This document shows, piece after piece, positions 1 through 11,960 of a DNA stretch of 64,000 nucleotides. Both the position numbers and the translations under genes were made by a program. Positions within the stretch are counted from its first letter, which is position 1, and each line of letters starts with the position of its first letter. The notes beneath the pieces are model-generated. The model had not been told where the DNA came from, made no database searches, and saw only the letters and a list, made by a program, of their open reading frames with translations. This stretch comes from Melieria omissa (taxonomy: Eukaryota > Arthropoda > Insecta > Diptera > Ulidiidae). The stretch is from positions 94,509,540-94,573,539 of the forward strand of contig OZ020269.1 of NCBI GenBank assembly GCA_963971225.1. The letters are read 5' to 3'.

Positions 1-640
1 ACAATTTCAATGCATATTGAGCCACTTTGAGCCAGTGAATTTAACCTTAGAAGTTATTAAAAATCCGCCAAAAATAAATTTTCAATTTTCATTTCCATTC
101 ATAACCTATTTTTGACATTCTGAGAATGAATCTCTCATTAAATTAAATAAAAAATGGAATTTGAAGATTGTCACTTGCAGTTTTGTTTCGTTTTGTATAA
201 TGGCAAGTTTTGCATTGCATTTATTATTAGATTTTAATTTTAAATACACATTGAACCATTGAAAGTTGTTTTGAGGCATTTAAAACAACATATTTTATTT
301 TATCAAACAAAAAAGAATTTTAAATAAAGATTGAACTACTTGAAGTCACCGAAACACATATTTCAGTGTTCCTCTTCTATGCTTACCCACAATATCGATT
401 GGCGTTGTGCAAATTTCCACCAACATAAATTTCTATTGAGCACTTATTGAGCCACTCTGAGCCACACACATACATTCTTTTTGTTATTTACTCCCCCAGA
501 GAACACATTTACTAAATTTTCATTAGTTTTTGAACAACCATAAACCATATTAAAGCGCCACGTAATGCCAACGAAATTTAAAGACACACACGCTCAACAT
601 AAATCGACATTGAGCCATATTGAGCCGGCACGCAGCTAAA
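1..640 (-). repeat. Dispersed GAGCCA-motif copies, inverted relative to the 1.9-4.0 kb arrays
   Basis: Three paired TTGAGCCA motifs are visible near 16-34, 434-464 and 608-627 in otherwise AT-rich single-copy sequence. The first, ATTGAGCCACTTTGAGCCA, is the exact reverse complement of 3961-3979. These look like outlying inverted members of the GGCTCAA repeat family that forms the arrays from 1.9 to 4.0 kb. No gene was found here. The motif identity is seen directly; common origin is inferred. Confidence 0.55.
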
Positions 641-1900
641 AATGCTGCAATTAAATGCACAAACTGTGCTGTATGCAGTGCAACAACAATAACAACAACA
701 ACAAGGTGCTAAAGTAGCGCGTAAATTGACTTGTACATGAAATTTATGGCAGCGAGTATTTGCAGCGAACAAAGTCCCAATACCACACTTCATAAACACT
801 TCTGGAGCGGCATTGCAGCGGTCCAACCCCCGAATGCCGCACATTCAACGTGCGGGTATGGTGCACACTTGAGTGCCCTCCCTCTCCCACTCCAGCAACA
901 CCTACAACACCAACTAACCAACAATATCCATGTTGTGTGCGTATTCCCCGGTTGCAAATTCTATACCTGAATTTTATAAAGCTACCAAATCTACAGCTTT
1001 GCTTGTACACGTAAATAACAACAACAATAACAAAAAGTTACAAACAACAGCATCGAAGAGGGTTAAGCATGCTCCGATAAGTGGTGCGTACGCGCCCAAA
1101 AACACCCACAACCAAAATGGCCAAAAGGGCTGCGCTTGAATGTGTCTATGTATGTGTTTGTGTGTGTTTCTGCCCACTCGCAGGGCTAATAAATTATTAA
1201 CTACATGCAATAAATTTCAAATTAATCGTTGATATTTTATCGCATTGCAAGTACATTATAATTATTGTTGCCATTTTCTCGACTCTTGTATTGTAATTCT
1301 GCTGGCTGCATTGTTGTTGTTGGCATTTATGTTGTAAGCATAATTTTTACATAAATCGTTTTAGCACACGCCAAGCATTTGTTTTGTTTCATAAATTACA
1401 GTTTGCTCGTGTCATAGTTACAAAAACAAAACAAAAAATAATAATAATAACAACAACAACTGAAAGTAGTAGTATTGAAAAATTGTACCGGAAATTATGA
1501 CACCATAATAATTTTGACACATCTTTAAATTTAATTGTGAATTTATTGTAGGTCGGCGCTGAGCGCATAAATCACTTTCAGCTGGCGTAGTTTTTGCTCA
1601 CTTGAATTTTTCATAATTACACAGCAATACGTTTGTATGTGTGTGTGTGTGTGAGGTCTTTTTGCGCCTGATGGCATCAACTTATTTATGCATGGACTCA
1701 ATGAAGCGGCAATCAAGTGCTGCATTGTGAACTTTTGACTTTTTGTTTTATTTTTTTTGTTAAAAAGTGTTAATGAAAAACATTACAATGAGCAAAAACT
1801 AATAATTATATTAGAACATAAATAAATATAAATTAAAAATTTAAATACAAATTTAAAATACAATATTTGCACTTTTATTGCTTTCGGTAGTTAAGAGTTG
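641..1900. other. Single-copy non-coding stretch with CAA and TG microsatellites
   Basis: It contains short CAA/AAC runs (about 690-705, 1018-1030, 1440-1462) and a TG run (about 1637-1653). Open frames are short, run through these repeats and show no recognisable domain. No promoter, RNA gene or mobile element was recognised. Confidence 0.5.
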
Positions 1901-1901
1901 A

Positions 1902-3250
1902 GCTCAAAATGGCTCAATATGCTTTTAGGTTAAAGCTTTCTTACCACAACTTGGCTTAAACACGGTCGATGAATTGAAATACATTGAACATTAGTTAATA
2001 TTGTTTTAAAATTTTCCACTTTTACATTAACAAAGATTATTTTTTGCAACAAATGTTGCTCTGTTGCTCAAAATGGCTCAACATGTTTTTAGGTTAATGA
2101 TTTTTTATCTCAACTTGGCTTAAGTACAGTTGATGAATTGAGCTTTGAAATGCATAGAACATTAGTTAATATTACTTAAAAATATATAAATTTTACATTT
2201 GCAAAACTTGATATTTTGTAAGCAATGTTGCTCAAAATGGCTCAATATGCTTTTAGGTCAAAGCTTTCTTATCACAACTTGGCTTAAGTGCAGTTGATGA
2301 ATTGACCCTTGAAAAACATTGAACATTAGTAAATATTGCTTCAAAATGTTCCACTTTTACATTTATAAAGAATTAAATTTTGTAAAAAATATTGCTCTGT
2401 TGCTCAAGATGGCTCAATATGCTTTTAAGTCAAAGCTTTCTTATCAAAACTTGGCTTAAATACAGTTGATGAATTGACCTTTGAAATACATTGAACATTA
2501 GTAAATATTGCTTCAAAATGTTCCACTTTTACATTAACAAAGATTAATATTTTGTAAGAAATATTGCTCTGCTGCTCAAAATGGCTCAATATGCTTTTAA
2601 GTCAAAGCTTTCTTATCAAAACTTGGCTTAAATACAGTTGATGAATTGACCATTGAAATACATTGAACATTAGTAAATATTGCTTCAAAATGTTCCACTT
2701 TTACATTAACAAAGAATGAAATTTTGTAAGAAATATTGCTCTGTTGCTCAAAATGGCTCAATATGCTTTTCAGTCAAAGCTTTCTTATCAAAACTTGGCT
2801 TAAATACAGTTGATCAGTTGACCTTTAAGATACGTTGAACATCATTTAATATTACTTAAAAATATTTAAATTTTATATTTACAAATATTGATATTTTTAA
2901 GCAATGTTGCTCAAAATGGCTCAATATGCTTTCAGGTTAAAGCTTTCTTATCACAACTTGGCTTATGTAAGGTTGATGAATTGAACTTTGAAAAACATTG
3001 AACATAAGTAAATATTGCTTCAAAATGTTCCACTTTTACATTAACAACAAATTACATTTTGTAAGAAATATTGATCTGTTGCTCAAAATGTCAGTCAAAG
3101 CTTTCTTGTCAAAACTTGGCTTAAGAACAGTTGATGAATTGACCTTTGAAATACATTGAACATTAGTAAATATTGCTTCAAAATGTTCCACTTTTACATT
3201 AACAAAGATCGAAATTTTGTAAGAATTATTGCTCTGTTGCTATTTTTCAA
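1902..3250 (+). repeat. Tandem array, 8 units of 163-172 bp, core GCTCAAAATGGCTCAATATG
   Basis: The core recurs at 1902, 2066, 2230, 2402, 2574, 2746, 2909 and 3081, giving spacings of 164, 164, 172, 172, 172, 163 and 172. The shared unit also carries AAAGCTTTCTTATCAAAACT, GTTGATGAATTGA, ACATTGAACATTAG and TGTTCCACTTTTACATTAAC. Units 2 and 6 (2066, 2746) form a shorter subtype marked by ATATTACTTAAAAATAT, which suggests that a four-unit block was itself duplicated. Unit 8 has lost half of its core. There is no coding potential. Confidence 0.9.
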
Positions 3251-3660
3251 GCATTATTGCTGTTTTTTTGAAGAAGGCTCAAAATACTTTATACTTGTAA
3301 CTTTTTTCATCCAACTTTTTTAAATCCTATTGGCAAATTGTACTTAAAACACATTGGAGATTTATAAACATTACTTCAAAATGTTCACTTCTACATCTAC
3401 AAAGATAATAATTTTCTAATCACTATTGCTCAAGAAGGCTCAATATGCTTCCTTTCTTCACATAATTTGATTAAAATTTGGTATGTGTTAAATTCTATGC
3501 TGGTAGATAAATAGCGGGCTATCCAATTCATGAATTATTTCAGCAAGATGTCTGCTTCAAGCTTCTTATTATGGTTTCTCCCAAAAGCGGCTCAATAAGA
3601 ATGCGACTTGGAATTATAAGGTTGAAATATAGTGGATAATGTATAAAAAACAAACCTTTC
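3251..3660 (+). repeat. Degenerate continuation of the GGCTCAA array
   Basis: Partial motifs persist (GAAGGCTCAAAATACTTTAT near 3273, CTCAAGAAGGCTCAATATGC near 3431, AAGCGGCTCAATAAG near 3586) together with remnants such as AATGTTCACTTCTACAT. Regular spacing is lost, so these appear to be older, decayed units. Confidence 0.55.
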
Positions 3661-4030
3661 AAATGTTAATAAGTTTCATTAGAAAAATATATAAACTTGA
3701 GAAGTTATGGGCCAGTGAATATCTAGATTTATGTTTATTTGATTGAAATTTCTTAGTGTTATGGCTCAATGTGGCTCAATATGCTTTTGGGAGTCAACTA
3801 GTCAGCTTAAATTTCGTATCACTATATTGATTTATAAAATCTATAAAAAAAACAAGGCAACAATGGTTGTCAAATTTATTATAAAAATATATCAACTTAA
3901 GAAGTTTTGGGCCTAGAAATTTATAGATTTTATTTTATTAATTGAAAACTCTTAATGCCATGGCTCAAAGTGGCTCAATTTGCTTTTAGGAGTGAACTAG
4001 TCAGCTTAAACTTTATACAGTAATATACAA
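3661..4030 (+). repeat. Two ~199-bp tandem units with double GGCTCAA core
   Basis: ATGGCTCAATGTGGCTCAAT at 3761 and ATGGCTCAAAGTGGCTCAAT at 3960 lie in matching contexts. Each is preceded by TTATAAAAATATAT-like and AGAAGTTNTGGGCC sequence, and followed by TGCTTTTRGGAGTNAACTAG and TCAGCTTAAA. The core is related to the 164-172 bp array, but the flanks differ, so this is a separate subfamily. Confidence 0.75.
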
Positions 4031-5440
4031 TTGAGGTAGTAAACTGTGTATGTAAAATAAATTAAGTACTTGAAACAATTTATTTAAATACAAAGGCTTT
4101 AAAATGGCCATTTGTAGAAAACTATGCACATATGTTAGGTTGTTGTTAATAAATTTTTTGTATTAATAACTAATTTTGTTTACAGCATCAGTATTCAAAA
4201 GTGATCCAATTGCTATGTCACTGAGCCCTAAAAAGTACCCATTGAAGCACTGATTGTTACCAATCTTTGGCATGAAATTTTACTAGGCAATGTCCTTGGA
4301 AATTTGCTTTCATAATGCCAAAACTAATAGTGCAATATATATGTTGCTTCTTACGAATCAGTCAATCATTTGACTATCATTAATTTATATTGAATTTCAA
4401 GCATTCATATTACTTATTCAGCACAGCATTTCACTGACGCTGCCAAACGCACCAAAATGCATCACTCGAGCCTGTCCTACCTTTCAAGACAACCGAAGCA
4501 CATTCAGACGCCACAGCCACCCTCAATGTCAGCCCTCTAGCCTATTCGTTTCTCATGCAAATTTCCACATTATAAACGCAAAATTAACATAAGCTCCTGC
4601 TGGCTGTGTTGTCGACCGCCAAGCCGATGCAGCTAAAAGCACCGAGAAATTGCGGCTCAAGCTGCGAGTGTTCCAAGTGTCAATAAGTCACCAATGAGTT
4701 GTGGTCAAACAAAGGGCATACAGGCATGCGGAGCAATTGTTGTCGTTGTCGTCTTTGTTGTTGTTGTTGTTGTTGTTATTGGTCGAGAATTGCGCGCTGC
4801 ACACGCTTACAGTGTGGAGCCAATGCAGCCGCAGCTGCTGTAACTCTTCAGTGCAAAAGTGTGTGCGTGTGTGTGTTTCATGTATGTTCGATGTATGTAT
4901 TGGTGCAACCGTTTAAAAGTACACAGCATCGCTGGCGCAGGATTAAGGCACTTAATTAATAACCGGCTACGTTGTGAATAATTGCAAATTTACGGTTGCG
5001 TATAAATGTTGGCTATTGTTGACTTTATCGTTGTCGCTGTTGTGCTACTTGTTGTTGTTGTTTGTTCGTTTGTTGCGGTTGCTGTATACGCGTGTGTACA
5101 ATGATTCGTCTACCGATTTGCATCCGCAAGTTGCCAACTCATTGACCTGTGCACAAAAGCCCACACCACACACGCGCTGCCCTGATCCATTTATGCATAT
5201 GTGTGTGTGCATATATGTGTCGGTGTATTTATGTTCGTTGCCATTGAGGCAAACATTTGCGCCCCCCTTTCCCAAAATCAAGTTATAAACTACAATAAAC
5301 TCATTCGCCTGTGGAGCTGTGTGTGTGTGTTTGTTTTCAGCCTAAAATATCCACAAATATTTGGGCACTGCTCGTATATGTTGCGCTGCCCAATCGACTG
5401 TTGGTTGTAGTTACGCTTGGCCGAGCAGCTCTGTACGGAA
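4031..5440. other. Single-copy stretch with TTG microsatellites
   Basis: TTG runs lie near 4739-4778 and 5052-5062, and TG-rich tracts lie near 4857-4880, 5200-5226 and 5320-5334. GC content rises locally (4440-4960), but no open frame there has recognisable domains or a credible gene structure. The Cys- and Leu-rich frames are translations of the TTG runs. Confidence 0.45.
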
Positions 5441-5450
5441 CGGCAGCGGC

Positions 5451-5480
5451 TATAAAATATGCTTGACATTTTGATTTTCA
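5451..5480 (+). promoter_or_regulatory. Candidate core promoter: TATA box plus initiator
   Basis: TATAAAATA at 5451 is preceded by a GC-richer stretch and followed, about 29 bases later, by TTTTCACAC at about 5476-5484. That matches the usual insect spacing between the TATA box and the initiator A (about 5480). A small open frame starts at 5507. The motif positions are seen; promoter activity is inferred, and chance TATA boxes are common in AT-rich DNA. Confidence 0.3.
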
Positions 5481-5506
5481 CACTGCTGGGCAGCCGAACG
5501 GTCCAT

Positions 5507-5611
5507 ATGTCGTTCAGTCTGCTGATATTTTTCACTATGTTGCATTTAATGCAATTTTACTCGCATAAATTTAATGCGGTCGAATGCGGCGAAAGGCGAA
5601 GGGCTCATTAA
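5507..5611 (+). CDS. Candidate small ORF, 34 aa with hydrophobic N terminus
   Basis: ATG at 5507 lies 27 bases after the candidate initiator, and the frame runs 34 codons to TAA at 5609-5611. The N terminus (MSFSLLIFFTMLHLMQF) is hydrophobic, like a short signal peptide or membrane anchor. The C terminus is polar and ends in a basic GERRRAH. No family was recognised, and there is no nearby AATAAA. It could be a micropeptide, the first exon of a spliced transcript, or chance. The promoter context is the only reason to list it. Confidence 0.2.
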   Translation: MSFSLLIFFTMLHLMQFYSHKFNAVECGERRRAH

Positions 5612-5989
5612 ACATGCACACGTACGGATAAATGTCCACAGTTACATTCCACATTGCACAATCTTGACTTTTGGAGAGTGGAAATTAAAGTTGCCGCGCA
5701 TTGAAGTGTCATTGCAATTTCAACTTTGAATGGTGAATGGAAAACATGTGTTGTTGTTGTGCTTTTGGGGAAATTTGTAGTGGAATGTTTTGGGAAATGT
5801 TTGTGAAAACAATCCTGTAGTACAATGGCTGACAGCAACTTACTGCTAGTCAATGGAAATAATATGCAGCAGTCTACATATCTGCAATGAATTGATTAAT
5901 TGGTTCAGCAGAAGGATTACGGCGAGAAGGGAAAGGCGGAAGACGCACGTCAAATCTTGATAGTGAGTTCCAAATACAATTTACTATAT
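5612..5989. other. Single-copy stretch, no feature recognised
   Basis: It is ordinary mixed sequence with one short TTG run near 5750-5760. No repeat unit, gene structure or mobile element end was seen. Confidence 0.4.
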
Positions 5990-8090
5990 ATAAGAAAATG
6001 TGGCTGTCAGAAGTTAGGGCCGTGTGTTCGGTTTAATTTTAATTATACTTGTATTTGTTTTCCTCCTTTAATTTTGTAATTGTTTTATTAATTTGTGGAC
6101 AAGCTTAATTTTTTTCTGTTTATTACTTAAAATTATTGTTGGTAATTAAATATTTAAATTTTTTAATATTGTTTAATTTTGTTCATTATTTTTTAATTAT
6201 TCTCTTTCTTCTCTTTCTTATTTTTAATTTCTTCTATAGTTGTTTTGACATTTTTATTATTTATTTCTAATGAATTTTTTTCAATTTTGCATTTGTTGTT
6301 TATTAAAATTGTATTTTTTTTTGTTTTTTTTAATTTTTTTAATATTAATTTTTGTTGTGTTGTTGTTTTAAATTTTTTTTATTGCTCTTTCTAATTTTTG
6401 ATTTCTTAAAAATTTTTTTTTATTAATTTAATTAATTAACCATTACCAATTTATTATTAATTTATTATCAATTAATTATTAATTTCTAATGTATTGTTTT
6501 AATTTTGAAATTTCTTAATTGTTTTTTGTATTAAATTGTATTTTTTTGTTTTCTTTTTTATTTTTTTAATATTAATCTTTGTTTTGTTGAGTTTTTTCTA
6601 ATGTAGATTTTAATTTAATTTTTTTTTAGTTTTTTTAATTGCTGTTTCTTATTTTTGATTTCTTAAATATTTTTTTATTAATTTAATTAATTTGTTAGTA
6701 ATTAATTATCATATTATTATTAATTTCTAATGACTTTTTTAAATGTCAAAATTTTTTATTGTTTTTTTAATTATATTTTTTGTCTTTTTCTTAATTTTTT
6801 AATATTAATTTTAATTTTGTTAAATTTTTGGTAATGTTAATTTTAATTAATTTTGTTGTTTACTTTTTTTTTAATTTTTAGTTCTTTTCTGTTTTCTCTT
6901 TTTTATTTTTGTTTTCATATTTTTAATACTAATTTCTAGTGTCTTTTTATAATTTTTAAATTTTGTATTAATTGTTTTTTTTCAATTGTATTTTTTTAAT
7001 TTTTTAATTTTTTTTTTTAATTTTCTAATATTAATTTTCATTCTTATAAATTTTTTGTAATATCAATTCTAGCTCAATTTTCGTTGTTTTTTTTATTTTT
7101 AAATTTTGTATTTTTTATAACGTTTAAATTTTGTATTAATTTTTTTTTTCAATTGTATTTTTTTAATTTTTTAATTTTTTGTTTTAATTTTCTAATATTA
7201 ATTTTCATTCTTATACATTTTTTGTAATATCAATTTTAGCTCCATTTTCGTTAATTGTTTTTTTTTTATTTTTAAGTTTTGTATTTATTGCTTTTTTTTA
7301 ATAATTCTTTTGAATACTTCATTTTTTTCCCCTGTTTTTATTATTTCTTTATTTTTAATATTTTTTTAAGTTGGTTTGACATATTAATTTATTTAATATT
7401 CAATTTTGAATTTTATAATTTTTTTAATTTTTAATTTTTTAGTTTAAAAAATTTGTTGTCTTTTAAATTGTAATTTTACAATTTTGTATTGTTTTGTGAA
7501 ATTGTATTTTAATATTTTTTTTCTTATTTTAAATTTTTAATATACATTTTTATTTTGTTATTGTTGTTGTTTTATTATTTTTAAATTTTGTATTTATTGT
7601 GTTTTCTAATAGTTCTTTTGAATATGTCATTTTTTAATAATTTTTTTTATTTTTAATTTTTTTTATGTTGGTTTGACATTGTAATTAATTTAATATTTAA
7701 GTTTAATTTTTAATTTTTTAATTTTTTAAGTTTTTTAATTTTTAATTTCTTTGTTTAAAAAATTTGTTGCCTTTTAATTTTAGCATTTTTTTTTAATTTT
7801 GTATTGTTTTGTAAAATTGTATTTTAATATTTTTTATCTTACTTTAAATTTTTAATATAAATTTTTATTTTGTTAAATTTTTTGTAAGATCAATTTTAAC
7901 TTTGTTTTCATTAGTCTTAATTGTTTTTAATTTATTTTTTCTTTTTGTTTTAACTATAATTTTTCTGAATTTTTTATATTAAAATATGTTTTTAAACAAT
8001 TTATCTTTTTCAAATTTATGTTTATTTTTAATCTTAATTTTATTTTTTCAATTTTGTGTTTTGTATTCTTTCACGCTTTCATAAATAAAA
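5990..8090. repeat. T-rich low-complexity desert with internal tandem duplications
   Basis: About 2.1 kb of strongly strand-asymmetric DNA is made of TTTAATTTTT-like words. Two duplications are readable. A unit of about 168 bp repeats from 6961 to 7129 (marker TTTTGTATTAAT, then TTCTAATATTAATTTTCATT and TTTTTTGTAATATCAATT). A 297-bp unit repeats from about 7371 to 7668 (marker TTGGTTTGACAT, then AAAAAATTTGTTG and TTTTGTATTGTTTTGT). No coding potential. Confidence 0.75.
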
Positions 8091-9174
8091 TGAGCGCTAC
8101 ACCAATGACTTTTTTTTCGAACATAAAAGTTTGAAATTTCCGCATAAAAATCGGCTACAAATGAAATTTGTGACATGTGACAACATGTCCCATATACCTT
8201 AAAGGCTTATTAAAACAACTCAGTTTGGCTGAAAGCGCGGCAAAAGTAAAGCAAAAAAGAACATTAACCAATTGACAAATAGCAGTCGAATGCGGCATTG
8301 CGCACATGCCGTCCACATTTTATGATACCATCCACGAATTTATGGCGCTCGTTTTGCGCGTATTGCCAAATAAATTGTATAGTAAAATATTATCATTCGC
8401 ATACAATTTAAAGCAGACGAAAATTTGCAATGCACACACACAAACGTACAAACACGCACGGCAGCAGTAGCAACAAAACCGCAATTTACATACGCACACA
8501 GACATAAATGCAAGTGCGTGCACGGTGGAACGAATGCACGAATGAATGCATGAACTAGCGAACAAATAAACAAACAGACAGACAGAGGAAGAGACAGCGG
8601 TGCCGACCGCATTTGACTACTTCATTACCATGTTTAATCAGATCATTGCATTTCGCACACACTCACACAGACAGGTCTGTGTGTGAGCTCATGCAAGTGT
8701 TTGTGTTTGTGTGCGCGCCTGCGTATGTGGCAACGCACTGGCAGTCGCACTCGCTGATGCTAATTTCAATTTACGCGCGTAATTTCTGTTGTCTCTCGAC
8801 GTTGAGCCGCGGTACCCGCGTCACACACACACATGCAAACATTTTGGTAGCGGGGAAAGACACATGAAATTAACCGCATATACGCGCGTCGTTTGCGTTT
8901 GTGCTGCTGTCAATACTTGCAACAGCCGCGGCAGCAGCATGACGTGCCACATTAAGTGCAGCCTTTGGCTCCCGTCTTGCTGTTCATTACAGTTTGCACC
9001 GTGTGTCCACCACACGTTGGCCTCATTTGCACACCAACATTTTCCAACAACGCAGTGCAGCCTGTGAAATTGTTGCCAATTTGGCAGTTGATGTTGTTGT
9101 TGTGGTTAGCAATTTTTGCTTAAAGCAAAAATTTCACACAATCAACCAACGCTTCACTTTTGGCGCACTTTTGT
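8091..9174. other. Single-copy stretch with CA/TG tracts
   Basis: Base composition returns to near average. CA/TG runs occur near 8433-8445, 8654-8685 and 8820-8833, and a GACA run near 8574-8586. Open frames follow these tracts and resemble no protein family. Nothing else was recognised. Confidence 0.4.
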
Positions 9175-9196
9175 GCTCTCTCTCTCTCTCACTCAC
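9175..9196. promoter_or_regulatory. CT/GA dinucleotide tract, possible GAGA-factor site
   Basis: CTCTCTCTCTCTCTCACTCA lies just upstream of a locally GC-rich stretch (9300-9530). In flies such GA/CT runs are bound by GAGA factor and CLAMP and mark open regulatory chromatin. Only the tract is seen; binding is inferred. Confidence 0.25.
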
Positions 9197-10489
9197 TCGT
9201 CGGAAATTGGACGTTTATTTATGGCCATCACTGTATTGCCGCTGACAAATCGAAATTGAAAATGAAAATACAAAAATACAAAATGCAAAAAAAACAACAA
9301 CAAAAAACCTGAACGGAAACGGCCGCGAAATAATCCGGCCAACAGCCGCCGGAAACTGTCATTGCGCCGCGCCGACACCACACACGAACGCGCCGCTTTC
9401 CAGCGTCTGGCCGACTTTAAAATGCATTTTTGATGATGACGCGTTGGCGTTGATGGGCGCGCAGACGCGGCGCCAGCGACGACACTGCATCGGTTCACGT
9501 TGCATACAAAAGTTGCCGCAACAGCTGACAGAATGCGAGCAACATTTTGTTGTTTTTGATTTTTGTATTGGTTCTCATGTTATTGTTGTTGCTATAGTGT
9601 GCTGTATATTTATGTTTATTGTTATGTCATTTCTTGTGTTCTTTCCAATTTTACGCGCATTTATTTACGCGCCGCGCAACGTTTGTATAATTTTTTTTTT
9701 CAGTTTTTTTTCCATTCAGTGCGCAAAATTTAATTGTGGTTTTGCGTTATTTAGTTGATTGTGACTAACAAATAAATTACGTGTTGGTGACTTTTTTCCA
9801 TTTTCAATTGCATTTATCTGAAAAAAAAATTCTGAAAATTTGGTTTTCGCATTTGTGAATGTTGAAATGAAATTTTATTGTTTTTTATAAAAAATTTATA
9901 AAAAGTTGTTTAGTACATACATTGTTTTTAGTAGCAAAAATATTTGTGGAAACAGAATTGTTGGCTTAAAACTTTTTTTAGAATACCATAAACCATCAAA
10001 TAAAGCCATAATAGTTATTCAATTGCGGCTCCATTCTTTGTGGATTGTATTTAAAAGATTTCTGCAAACTGCATCAAATTTTTTTATGTTTAATTGTTTG
10101 AAACAACTTGATTGCAAATCGTTGAGTGTAAATCGATTTCTCTCAAAAAAGCGATTCAGATTGAGTTTACGTCCATTCTGTCTGACCGTGTTACCAATGC
10201 CATAATCTATAAGTCGTACCCACGAATTGGTTAATAAGATGTGAGGAAATACAGATGTGTGGACAGTCAAAAATATTTATTGGTGCCCCCAATCCAGTAG
10301 AATCAATTACTGACTGAGGCTGAGTAAGGTTACTATCTATCTGGTCACCCTGTATTTCAAAGAATACACAGATAAAAAGATATATTTTGATACACATACA
10401 TGTTTTGAATATGTTGCCAATATAATCCACATCAATATTTTTTAGTCTAATATTCCATAATTCATTCAATTTTCATTCATTCAATTTTA
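9197..10489. other. Single-copy stretch including a GC-rich 200-bp island
   Basis: Sequence from 9310 to 9530 is noticeably GC-rich (GCGCCGCGCCGACACC and similar words). A minus-strand open frame of about 100 codons covers it, but its product is Arg/Phe-rich, matches no family I know, and lacks a convincing start context or splice sites. The remainder is AT-rich, with no recognised element. Confidence 0.35.
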
Positions 10490-11430
10490 CTGACAATTTT
10501 AATTTTAATTTGACTCATTCAACTTTACTCCACTTACAATCCACAACAATTTACAACATTTGTTTTAACTTGTATCACTTTCATTTCATTCTGGTTCTTA
10601 TTTGCTTAATATTTCCACAAGTTTCTATACCTTTAAAATCTCATCGACTTACAATCCACAACAATTTTCAACATTTGTGCTAACTTGTATCACTTTCATT
10701 TCATTCTGGTTGTTATTTATTTTCAATTTCCACAAGTTTCTGTACTTTTAAAATCTTATCCACTTACAATCCACAACAAATTTGAAGATCTGTGATAACT
10801 TGCAACATTTTCGTATTCTGGTTGCTAAATAGGTGGAAGAGTTACAAGTTTTCGTACATATACAATTTTACTCCTTTTACAATCCACAACAATTTTCAAC
10901 ATTTGTGTTAACTTGTATCACTTTCATTTCATTCTAGTTGTTATTTATTCATAATTTCCACAAGTTTCTGTACCTTTACAATCTCATCGAGTTACAATCT
11001 ACAACAAATTTGAAGATCTGTAATAACTTGCATGAACAATACACAAGTTTTCGTACATTTAAAATTTTATTTCATTTACAATCCACAACAAATTTCAATA
11101 TTTGTGTTAAATTGTATCACTTTCATATTGTTATTTATTTACAGTTTCCACAAGTCTTTGTACCTTAAAATCTCAATTTTTTTCATATTGTGGTTGTTAT
11201 AAACACATAGTTTCAATTTACAATCCACAAGAAATTTCAACATTTTGGTTAACGGTTTCCACAAATTTTTGTACCTGTAAAATGATTTTCCTATACAATC
11301 CACAACAAATTTCAACTTTTTGATTATCTTCTGACACTTTTATTTATATTCTGATTGTTATTTATTAACAGTTTTCACAGCTTTTTGTACCCTTGAATCT
11401 CATCCACTTACAATCCACAGCAAATTTCAA
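10490..11430 (+). repeat. Tandem array, ~115-bp units, core TTACAATCCACAACAA
   Basis: The core recurs near 10534, 10650, 10764, 10878, 10992, 11076, 11219, 11295 and 11409. Units also share CATTTGTGTTAACTTGTATC, ACTTTCATTTCATTCTGGTT, GTTATTTATT and TTTCCACAAGTTTCTGTACC. Later units are shorter and more diverged. Each unit therefore has two CCACA words, AATCCACA and TTTCCACA. Confidence 0.9.
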
Positions 11431-11960
11431 TGGAAATTTGATTTAAAAATAGTTGTGTTGAGGCTTAATATCGAAAAGTTTTGTACTTTTCAAATTAAAT
11501 CTACATGACATTTGGAACAAGTTTTCAAATGTTTGTGGAGTCATTTTCCTTTGTGTTTAATTTTTAAGGTTTTTCATCATCTTTCAGCATCTTTCATCAG
11601 TCTTTCAGTTTTTCTTAACTTAAAATTTTATGAACTTAATATTTAATCTATTTTTCATACCCTTTAAATGCAATCCACATGATATTTAGCACAAGTTTTT
11701 CATGGTTGTGCAGTCAGTTTCGAATTTTTTGATATTTTTATATATTTAGAAATTTTGCTTACTCTTGCAATGAAATCCACATGTAATTCACATTGGATGC
11801 TGAGTTCGAACATGATTTTGTTTCAAATAAATCAACAAATCACATATTCCTTAAAATTCGCAATCCATATTATTTTCCATACACATTCCACATAAGTTCC
11901 ACACACATTCCACACAGGTTCCACACATTAAACATGACATTTACACCACTCGAATGCACA
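11431..11960 (+). repeat. Decayed edge of the CCACA array
   Basis: Isolated AATCCACATGA words (11500s, 11680s, 11774) lead into a cluster at 11878-11930 with four close TTCCACA words (ACATTCCACATAAGTTCCAC and similar). Regular 115-bp spacing is gone. No gene was seen. Confidence 0.5.

Noticed and set aside
10330..10400. GGTGACCAGATAG/ATACAGGGTG wording like a transposon end
   Set aside because: No inverted partner or target duplication could be found in either direction.
10490..11430. CRISPR-like regular spacing
   Set aside because: Whole units including the spacers are repeated and the genome is eukaryotic in character; this is an ordinary tandem array.
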